DNA of 12,767 nucleotides from Thermoplasmatota archaeon (GTDB lineage: Archaea > Thermoplasmatota > E2 > DHVEG-1), in contig JALHTX010000098.1 of NCBI GenBank assembly GCA_022866015.1, forward strand, positions 1 through 12,767. The letters run 5' to 3'. The translations under genes and the position numbers were made by a program. Below are positions 6,628-12,767 of the stretch, piece by piece (the stretch's first letter is position 1; every line of letters starts with the position of its first letter). The notes beneath the pieces are model-generated. The model did not search any database. It saw nothing but the letters and a program-made list of their open reading frames with translations, and was not told the DNA's origin.

Positions 6628-7995
6628 TTATTTCTCCTCATTTTGCATTAAATCTGCCATAACGGCGGCACATCCTCGACCCTCGACACCAGGTAGCCGA
6701 GAAACCTCAACATCAAGAACTGGTCCATCTCTATCACATTTTGGACAATGCTCCAAAAGTCTAACCCTATCACCAGTGATGATAAAACCAGGGTAGCTGT
6801 TTGGCAACGGGTCAATAAAGGCAAAGCGTCCAAACTTTTTATACCCAATATGATTAAGTTCTTAATTTAAAACAAAAGGAATAATCACTGGAGGAATATG
6901 CTTATAGTGTCCCTCACAGCTTAAAAATACAGAGCTGCACTCAGACATTGCATAAACATCATGATAATGATTTTGAGGTATGCTTAGAACATCCTCTACT
7001 TTTTTCCTGAAAATCTCCTCTGGAAGACGTTTATTTTCCTCAGCTTTCCAACCACCACCAGTTAAAACTTGACTTGATTCTAATTTCATGTATATGCCTT
7101 CCCGCTTCATGTGCTCTATAATGCGATCAAGCCAAAACGGAGGGCTACCTATATTCAACTTTTTTCCTTCTTTTTCTGCCTGCTGTAATAGATGAATCAT
7201 CCTTAAATCAGATTTCTTCTGGATAATCGGGCTGATTTTTGACATAGTCTTAGCTTTTATTTTCTCTTTAATTCCGATAGTTTCATCTCGCTGCATACGG
7301 AGAAATTGAGTGGTAATTTTAATGTCAAGTGCAACATCTATATTTGCTGGATTGTACAAATCATAGGCTATACCAAAAAGACTAGCTATAGTAAGATTTG
7401 TTTTACGTGGATCCGGAATCAGCAAAATAGCAGAATCAGTCGGATCATAATCAATTAACTCTATTACAGATTTCATAGCACTATATCTTAGGCGATTCCA
7501 AGATATAAAATCTCGAGGGATGAAACTAAAACGACCACTAGTACCACTAGTAAACATAATGTTAATACCTTTTTTGTTAAACTCCTCGATAACATCATCA
7601 TGGGATGGAGTATCAGTTTTAAAATCTATTTTTTGAATTGAACCAGTAAAAATCATTTTTAACCAGTTTAAAAATCCCTTTCCTTCAGGATAATCCTTAA
7701 AAAAAGTATCAGGAAGCAGAGGTATCTTATTCAAATCATTTGTTGATTTAATCTTTTCAGGTGAAACACCATTTACTTTACAAACTCGGTGGTAAAGAAA
7801 ATTATTTTCATAGTGATATTTGAAGCTGTACTTAACCGCTGAGAGCATCAAATTATGCGCTTTTTCGTAATTATTAAAAAACGATATGGGGGTAAATAAT
7901 GCCTCATCTATAGGACTCCAAGAATTTTTTGGAGTAACAAATTTTTCCAAGCATCTGTTTTCAGCAAACAATTTCGATATTACCATTACAGCCAT
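6628..7995 (-). pseudogene. LuxE-type acyl-protein synthetase (adenylate-forming), interrupted by one in-frame TAA
   Basis: LuxE activates a fatty acid with ATP to acyl-AMP and passes the acyl group through a Cys to LuxC. The frame has 455 codons. TSGTSG (149-154) is the adenylate-family phosphate loop, and LTGGGWK (311-317) and YHDVYAMSECSS (344-355) are the next conserved blocks. Codon 378 is TAA (6862-6864), after HIPPVIIPFVLN. The same frame then continues ELNHIGYKKFGRFAFIDPLP, SYPGFIITGDRVRLLEHCPK, CDRDGP and GVEGRGCAAVMADLM to a TAA at 6628-6630. This is the normal LuxE C-terminus, including the ribose-binding TGD motif, so a shortened product would be inactive. GAA (Glu) to TAA is the simplest change. 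An alternative ATG lies three codons inside the start. Related PaaK-type ligases also share the fold, but the C-terminal block is specific to LuxE. Confidence 0.88.
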
Positions 7996-8061
7996 TCCAT
8001 TTATTTGATATCAATTTTTCCCCATTATAGATTGATTTTTAACATCTTAAAGATTTATAAT
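7996..8061 (-). promoter_or_regulatory. 66-bp gap with a possible internal TATA box before the LuxE-type gene
   Basis: This is the only sizeable gap inside the operon. On the minus strand, just after the TAG of the upstream SCP2 gene, it contains ATTATAAATCTTT, a TATA-like element about 60 bp before the LuxE start. A secondary promoter for the luxE-SCP2-luxC half is possible. There is no strong Shine-Dalgarno sequence before the LuxE ATG. Confidence 0.25.
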
Positions 8062-8475
8062 CTATTTTTCAAATTCATCTGTTACTTTTCGCAAAGATTC
8101 AATCAATCCATCAATTGGTTTTATTATCTTAAGTATCTCCATTCTACTGCCTTTTAGTTTTAACCTATTTTTAAGAAGAGCCATTGCTGTACCTAGTTTT
8201 CCTTCAAGGATATCTTTATAGGTTCCATAATTCCCTCTAATTACAAAAACGGCTTCTTTTCCATCAGAGATCTCGCCTATGCTTACTTGAAGATCATTTA
8301 ATTTTCCATTTTTTAACTCTATGTATAAATTTATTGTTTCATCATTTGGAGGAACATTCTCTATAATACAAAGTATTGATGTGGTTATACTTTTCATGTC
8401 TTTTTCTGGATCTAATTTTTCAAGGATGTAATTTTTAGCGTATTCTATCCATTCCTCTGAAAGAAATTTTACCAT
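8062..8475 (-). CDS. SCP2-like lipid-binding protein, copy 1
   Basis: This protein has 137 aa. It aligns by eye with the downstream copy: MVKFLSEEW against MVRFPSDEW, FVIRGNYGTYKDILEGKLG against FIFKGPYSNWKKVINKELD, and LKLKGSRMEILKIIKPIDGL against the equivalent last strand and helix. The block GKLGTAMALLKNRLKLKG is typical of the SCP2 fold. The two copies are clearly diverged, so they probably do different jobs rather than being a recent duplication. Its ATG overlaps the stop codon of the flavoprotein gene (ATGGTAA), so translation is coupled to it. Pairing of one SCP2 gene with the flavoprotein and the other with LuxE/LuxC suggests two carrier-enzyme partnerships. The bound lipid is unknown. 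Confidence 0.75.
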   Translation of the reverse strand: MVKFLSEEWIEYAKNYILEKLDPEKDMKSITTSILCIIENVPPNDETINLYIELKNGKLNDLQVSIGEISDGKEAVFVIRGNYGTYKDILEGKLGTAMALLKNRLKLKGSRMEILKIIKPIDGLIESLRKVTDEFEK

Positions 8476-10445
8476 TCCTCAAACTCTCCTAAAAGCGAGT
8501 GAAGTACATCCCTAAACATTATCTGTTCTTCTTTTGACAATGCCTTAGGTAATGGATATAGTACGTGTTCTTTCCTGTGTATGCCTTTAAATAGATAATT
8601 AATTAGTGTAAATATTTGGCCTAAAACTAATGATTTCTCTGTTGTTTCAAGTAATGTTGTACTTATTTTGTTAGCTATATCGGGGTTATTATGATCATAA
8701 AAATAGTCATATTCAATATAAACAAATTTTCCATTATCAAAAGGACTAATGAAACCTAGTGCATGATTTAATTTATATTTATTTCCAACATCTGCAAACA
8801 TATCTACCCATTTTAAAATATGTTTTTTATCACTGGCCCATACTGCTCCCCCTGGACCCATTGTCATCTGTTGTCTCATTAATCTAGATGGCAATATTCT
8901 AAATGCATGAAGCCAAACAACATTTGTCATTTCTGATTTGGAATAGATTTTTTTAAAAAAATCCTGCAAATCTTTGTCATATACCTTTGACATTTGCTCA
9001 GGTGAAGCATCTAATCCTTTTTCGAAATGTTTTTTCATAGGACCAGCAAAAATAGCTTTGAGAGGGTTTTCTTCCTCTGAAAGTATCTTCATGAATTCAC
9101 TGTCTTTAAGTGAGGCAAGTTTTGGGGAGCCTAATATAAGAGTTTTCATAAAAGGCTGATCGATAGTGTATTCTGCCATTTCTTCTACAATTTTTTTGTC
9201 ATCCTTGTCGCAGATAACATCTACGACATATCTAAGTTTCATATAGTTTTTACAAATGTCTTCAAAGTCATTAGCTATCTTTCGAGTCGGGCAAATAAAT
9301 TCAGCTAGATACTTATAGGAAAGAACCGCGACTGATAACCCTATACCACGTTTCCCAAGCTCCAATACCATGTCAAGGGCATCTTTTAGGTTGTCAAATG
9401 GAACAAGTACTGCTTCTTCGTCATCAAAAACAGGAAAAAGTTTCGCTGTGGCTTTGGTGATTATATATGATGGACTTAAAGATATGTTTGAGAATGTATT
9501 ATCAGTAGTATATGGATTTGGAATATCTATATCATGATGATTTTTAATGGTTCCCTCATTATCCACTATCTCTAAATCAATAAAATTATCTGCAAAACAA
9601 CCATATTTGTTTCCCCAAGTAGTAATTATTCCAGTTGTTGCAATGTTTGCACAATAATGAGCCCCTGCTTCTGCTACATTTGCCCTTAATTTATGTTTAT
9701 AAGCTGCTTTTTGTAACTCAAAGGAGGTAATTCCAGCGCCTACTACTGCTGAACTGTTTTCAGGGTGTATTTCAAGTTTTTTTAGTCTTATTAAATCTAT
9801 GATGATACCATGGTCCAAATTTATAGCTTTTGAGAGTACTGTTGGTGTAGCGATTGATAAAGCTGTTCCACCCGCTCGAGGTAGAAATGGAAGGTTATTT
9901 TTATTTGCAAATTTTATAATCTTTGATACTTGTTCTGTGTTTTCCGGTAAAACTATATAGAAATTCAGTTCAGCGTCAATGGGGATTATTGATCTAATAT
10001 ATGACGCGATAATAATTGGATCATTTGTTGCCCACTCCTCTCCAACGATTTCACGGAGACCTTTTATTATTTCATCGTCAGGGACAGTCTCGTATTCACT
10101 CTTATCTAAACAATTGACATATTCTTTTAATGCACTTGCGACTTTCTCTGGTCTTAACTGTGTAACAAAATTACATTGTTTATCACAGATACCACATAGA
10201 TTGCAGGAATTGGCAATATCTATTAGTTTTTCTGTTGGTTTAATTCTACCATCTTTAAGATGTTTCACTAGTTCCATACGCCCCTGTGGCCAATATGCTA
10301 AAAAACCATGTTTTTTCCCTGATGGGCATAAACCTGTTCCAAGGAAATCTATTCTACACATACCACAATGGGTACCTTTTTCAGCAATATCAATTACGTT
10401 TTCTAAAACTTTTTTTTTAAAAGTTAATACTTTTGTAGTTTTCAT
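8469..10445 (-). CDS. Fe-S and FAD-linked oxidase/dehydrogenase (FAD_binding_4, VAO/GlcD-type)
   Basis: This is a 658-aa fused enzyme. The N-terminal iron-sulfur region has C27-x2-C30-x9-C40-P and C81-x2-C84-x2-C87-x3-C91. That is seven cysteines, one fewer than two classic [4Fe-4S] sets. An FAD-binding domain of the vanillyl-alcohol-oxidase fold follows: YIVLPENTEQVSKIIKFANK, PRAGGTALS (189-197) as the pyrophosphate loop, and CANIATTGIITTWGNKYGCF with NFIDLEIVD as the second FAD block. The C-terminal half (VVWLHAFRILPS, HALGFISPFDNGKFVYIEYD) is the substrate cap domain. Relatives include glycolate and D-lactate dehydrogenases and alkyl-dihydroxyacetonephosphate synthase, so either a 2-hydroxyacid, aldehyde or alcohol oxidation or a lipid-related reaction is possible. 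It heads the operon and overlaps the first SCP2 gene. No signal peptide is present, so it is cytoplasmic. G6 at 10456-10461 may serve as ribosome-binding site. Confidence 0.85.
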   Translation of the reverse strand: MKTTKVLTFKKKVLENVIDIAEKGTHCGMCRIDFLGTGLCPSGKKHGFLAYWPQGRMELVKHLKDGRIKPTEKLIDIANSCNLCGICDKQCNFVTQLRPEKVASALKEYVNCLDKSEYETVPDDEIIKGLREIVGEEWATNDPIIIASYIRSIIPIDAELNFYIVLPENTEQVSKIIKFANKNNLPFLPRAGGTALSIATPTVLSKAINLDHGIIIDLIRLKKLEIHPENSSAVVGAGITSFELQKAAYKHKLRANVAEAGAHYCANIATTGIITTWGNKYGCFADNFIDLEIVDNEGTIKNHHDIDIPNPYTTDNTFSNISLSPSYIITKATAKLFPVFDDEEAVLVPFDNLKDALDMVLELGKRGIGLSVAVLSYKYLAEFICPTRKIANDFEDICKNYMKLRYVVDVICDKDDKKIVEEMAEYTIDQPFMKTLILGSPKLASLKDSEFMKILSEEENPLKAIFAGPMKKHFEKGLDASPEQMSKVYDKDLQDFFKKIYSKSEMTNVVWLHAFRILPSRLMRQQMTMGPGGAVWASDKKHILKWVDMFADVGNKYKLNHALGFISPFDNGKFVYIEYDYFYDHNNPDIANKISTTLLETTEKSLVLGQIFTLINYLFKGIHRKEHVLYPLPKALSKEEQIMFRDVLHSLLGEFEEW

Positions 10446-10524
10446 TTCTTTTCTTCCCCCCGATTAAAACTCTTAAGATACGATACAGTTAATCTTATTA
10501 AATGTTTTTACTACATATAACTCT
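10446..10524 (-). promoter_or_regulatory. Probable promoter and leader of the flavoprotein-SCP2-LuxE-SCP2-LuxC operon
   Basis: The 79-bp gap before the flavoprotein ATG is AT-rich. On the minus strand it contains TTTAATAA about 50-60 bp before the ATG as a TATA candidate. A purine-rich GGGGGGAAG ends about 10 nt before the ATG and could act as a ribosome-binding site. Co-transcription from the upstream LEA14-like gene in the same orientation cannot be excluded. Confidence 0.35.
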
Positions 10525-11427
10525 TTATATTTTTTCTAATATTCTTATTAAATGTGGATCTACATATGCTTTTATGGATAATGGAATTATCTGTCTTGTT
10601 CCAGCAATAGAAAGATTACCTTCTATTTCAAGCATAATCCAATTTGGTAATAATTTTAAACCTGCTGAAAAGAAAAACTTTCGGTAAGGAATTAATATTT
10701 CTGCATTTACATATATTTGTTCTTTTGTAGATATATCATTGGGATTCATATTTTGTTCGCCCAACAGAGTTTTTTTATTTTCATCAACTCTATAAATCCT
10801 AAAAATTACGTTTTTTAGAACTAGAGGTATTTCACTTGGATTAAATATTTTCACACCAACTAATCCTAAGAGGCCTTTTACTCTTAATTTAAATTGAGCA
10901 GGAATTTCAATATCAATAGTTTTATTTTTTAATATAAAATCTGCTATATTAGGAATAATAACCTTTGTTTCAGTCGAAAAAGATATATTTTTATTAAAAT
11001 TACCAAGTTTAACAGTTATATCACCGTTAATTGTAAGTGTTAAAATATCGGCATCGATTGCTTTAAAAAGAATTTCACCCTTAGATTTAAAAGTTGATGT
11101 GGTTTCTGGTTTTATTATTCCTCCTTTTATTGGGAGGCTACCGACAACCATATTTTTATCTGTTTTTACAGCGATTGAAAATTCGGTGATTTTTATTTCT
11201 ATATTGTTAGGATTAAATACTTTAACACTTACAGAATATTCAAGACCTTCTCCAGTAAGTTTTTCAAAATCTATTTCGACATTTACTTCGGGTATTTTTA
11301 CATTTTCGATTATTTCCTTAACAGAAGTTACAATTATAATACAATATTCTGAAATAATAATGCTTGTAAGTATTATTATTAATAGAAATATTTTTAGTTT
11401 CCTATTATTTAAGATTTTATTTTTCAT
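10525..11427 (-). CDS. Membrane-anchored protein with two LEA14/WHy (LEA_2) domains
   Basis: The protein has 300 aa. A single hydrophobic segment at about residues 12-33 follows a basic N-terminus, so it is an N-terminal anchor or uncleaved signal with the rest outside the membrane. Two repeats follow. Each has the immunoglobulin-like WHy/LEA14 signature of a hydrophobic strand ending in a conserved Asn-Pro: SVKVFNPNNIEIKI (67-80) and GVKIFNPSEIPLVL (191-204). Each is followed by a strand with aromatic and basic residues. LEA_2 domains are linked to desiccation or stress tolerance in plants and occur in many archaea, where the role is unclear. The gene lies 79 bp upstream of the Fe-S flavoprotein in the same direction; a functional tie is not evident. 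Confidence 0.78.
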   Translation of the reverse strand: MKNKILNNRKLKIFLLIIILTSIIISEYCIIIVTSVKEIIENVKIPEVNVEIDFEKLTGEGLEYSVSVKVFNPNNIEIKITEFSIAVKTDKNMVVGSLPIKGGIIKPETTSTFKSKGEILFKAIDADILTLTINGDITVKLGNFNKNISFSTETKVIIPNIADFILKNKTIDIEIPAQFKLRVKGLLGLVGVKIFNPSEIPLVLKNVIFRIYRVDENKKTLLGEQNMNPNDISTKEQIYVNAEILIPYRKFFFSAGLKLLPNWIMLEIEGNLSIAGTRQIIPLSIKAYVDPHLIRILEKI

Positions 11428-11456
11428 AATAATATATATATTTAAAATTAAATTGT

Positions 11457-11470
11457 GGTATAAATATATT
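11457..11470 (-). promoter_or_regulatory. Candidate TATA element of the LEA14-like gene
   Basis: Read on the minus strand the sequence is AATATATTTATACC, centred about 37 bp before the ATG at 11427. That would place the transcription start roughly 10 nt before the ATG, a short leader. A second AT-rich TTTAAATATATATAT stretch lies closer to the ATG and is the alternative, so the call is tentative. Confidence 0.35.
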
Positions 11471-11792
11471 TCCTATCTCTCTTTCTTTGATTTTTATATT
11501 AATTTTCCCAGATGCATACTTAAATGTATAAAAGTCTTTTATTTTTGTTTTTTTAACATTATTGTATTTTTGATTATTTTTCTTTATTAATATTTAAACT
11601 CTTCATTAGTAATTCTTCAATTAGTCATCTTAACCTTTTTTATTTCAAGATAAAACATCATATAAGAAATAAAAATTGAATTTGAAGTCGAAATCCCTTC
11701 ACATATAAAAACTACTATTTTTTTATTAAACTCTCAAATAACAAGTTTAAACACAAATATAAAAAAGAATTAGAGCTTGGTTCTTAATCATA
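11471..11792. other. Intergenic region without a recognisable gene
   Basis: This AT-rich stretch lies between the stop of the PKD protein and the LEA14-like promoter. I found no family motif, RNA gene or convincing repeat on either strand. T-rich tracts occur on both strands, so oligo-T termination of the PKD gene transcript is possible but not localised. Confidence 0.5.
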
Positions 11793-12698
11793 TTATAAAT
11801 CTAGCATTTTCTCAAGGTAAGGAAAACGTTCCAATATTTTCATAAGTAGTTGCATGATCAGGTTGTAGCTATATGTCTTTGGCATACTGATAGGTAATGG
11901 GTCAGACCAAACACTTTCAGCATTATGAATATCTTTTGCTTTTACTTTAACCGCATAGCTTCCCGTAGTGTTCCAAATATGTGATTCTTGGCAGATATTA
12001 CCACTATTATAAGGACCAACCCATCCGGAATCTGTACCATCATCCCAGTCAAACAAATAATAGACCATATCACTAGTATTATCTATTGCTATCGATTCAT
12101 AGGTATAGGATACTCCAAGTTTTCCATATGTTAATCCTGATGGTTTTGATGGTTTATTTGGTGGTTTGTTTTCACCTTGTGTAATGGTTACAACTGCATA
12201 ATCTTCAGCTATGTTATTATCATCATCTATTACCTTTAAATATATTATATAAATCCCTGCTTCAGACCATGAATGAGTAATTTTGTCACCTATACCATCA
12301 TTAAAATCACCATCATTATCTAAATCCCATTTAAAAGAATAAGGTAGTTTTCCATCCGATGCACTTCCATTAATTACTATTTCTTCATCTATATCTCCAA
12401 AGTATGGTCCACCCGCTTTTGCTGTAAAATCACATTCTACATATACTCTTGCCAAATCTACCCATTGAAATATTCTTCCACTACATTCATTTGCTGTAAC
12501 ATTAGCCAAGTTTTCGCATTCATCACACATGCCACCTTCAACCTTTGCATCAAATTCGATTATCAGCGTTTCTCCATCAATTAAATTGTATTTAATATCT
12601 GATAAATCCCAAAATAACTTACCACCTGTTATCACAGTATCCTCTGGTGTTGCATTATCTGCATAAGAAAAGCATTCCGGCAGTGTTAGTAAAGGACT
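11793..12698 (-). pseudogene. C-terminal part of a PKD-domain surface protein, 5' end broken or truncated
   Basis: About 301 codons are open. From a GTG at 12635, residues 1-68 continue a DUF11-type surface beta-sandwich (WDLSDIK, LIIEFDAKVEGG). A PKD domain follows at 75-151 (AGGPYFG, DLDNDGDFNDG, HSWSEAGIYIIYLKVIDDD). A second PKD-like domain is at 158-253 (LFDWDDGTDSGWVGPYNSG, VKVKAKDIHNAESVWSDPL). An amphipathic tail, KILERFPYLEKMLDL, ends the protein. The GTG is unlikely to be the true start. The 21 codons before it read LPECFSYADNATPED, the expected upstream part of the DUF11 domain, and no signal peptide is present. A TAA at 12699-12701 stops the frame, and the remaining 66 bases before the window edge show no clear continuation. 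It is probably the decayed or interrupted end of a large exported, cell-surface protein. Confidence 0.75.
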
Positions 12699-12767
12699 TT
12701 AGTTATAGGCCAAATTGATATAATAGAAATGTACTCTCTTTTTTGGATGGGATGTATGAAATCGAAA

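Noticed and set aside
6648..6848. 66-codon minus-strand frame in the LuxE C-terminal region
   Set aside because: It is out of frame with the true LuxE C-terminal block, which reads FAFIDPLPNSYPG to AAVMADLM in the neighbouring frame.
4696..10445. Bioluminescence (lux) operon
   Set aside because: There is no luxA/luxB luciferase and no LuxD thioesterase; only the LuxC and LuxE families are present, and these occur widely in non-luminous organisms.
10509..10521. TACTACATATAAC near the flavoprotein promoter, resembling a BlaI/MecI half-site
   Set aside because: Only one half of the dyad is present and the region is AT-rich; not enough to place the lipid operon under the BlaI-like repressor.
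11099..11590. 163-codon plus-strand frame over the LEA14-like gene
   Set aside because: Antisense shadow of a gene with clear family motifs; the remainder is Ile/Phe-rich from T-rich DNA.
1..12767. CRISPR array, tRNA, rRNA, transposase or phage genes
   Set aside because: No regularly spaced repeats, no tRNA T-arm plus acceptor pairing, no rRNA-like blocks and no recognisable transposase or phage motifs were seen on either strand.

Overview
The window is AT-rich DNA, most likely from an uncultured euryarchaeon, perhaps of the Thermoplasmata type. Four things point this way. The promoter of the BlaI-like gene looks like an archaeal TATA box serving a nearly leaderless transcript. A surface-protein fragment carries PKD domains and a short amphipathic C-terminal tail of a kind I associate with marine Thermoplasmata. 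A double LEA14/WHy protein and a DUF7000 protein are present. No rRNA, tRNA, CRISPR array or clear insertion sequence is visible, so the lineage is an inference.

Layout. 1-465: a possible 3' end of an unrecognised gene, ending in a long nested hairpin. 466-1395: an NAD-dependent epimerase/dehydrogenase reading frame with one internal TAA. 1396-1807: a regulatory intergenic region holding two copies of a 27-bp direct repeat and inverted repeats, which look like operators for the next gene. 1808-3632: a BlaI/MecI-type repressor overlapping an M56 (BlaR1-type) membrane zinc-protease frame, the latter with one internal TAA. 3846-4340 (minus): a DUF7000 protein. 4696-10445 (minus): a compact five-gene operon, in transcription order an Fe-S/FAD-linked oxidase, an SCP2-like protein, a LuxE-type acyl-protein synthetase, a second SCP2-like protein and a LuxC-type acyl-CoA reductase. 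10525-11427 (minus): a membrane-anchored protein with two LEA14/WHy domains. 11793-12698 (minus): the C-terminal part of a PKD-containing surface protein whose 5' end is broken.

The most interesting unit is the minus-strand operon. LuxE and LuxC form the fatty-acid reductase of bacterial bioluminescence (acid to acyl-AMP to acyl-enzyme to aldehyde), but no luciferase is present. They are interleaved with two putative lipid carriers and an Fe-S flavoprotein. I infer an acyl/aldehyde metabolic module with an unknown lipid substrate, in an organism whose membrane lipids are not expected to be built from fatty acids.

A second striking pattern is that four large genes (epimerase, M56 protease, LuxE, LuxC) are each interrupted by exactly one in-frame stop codon (TAA, TAA, TAA, TGA). 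Family sequence continues in the same frame on the far side, without any frameshift. The remaining genes, including the 658-codon flavoprotein, are open. Consensus errors, recent nonsense mutations or recoding are all possible. The mixture of TAA and TGA, and normal use of both as terminal stops, argues against a simple change of genetic code. In this annotation the interrupted genes are given their full extents and typed as pseudogenes, with the caveat that they may be intact in the real genome.
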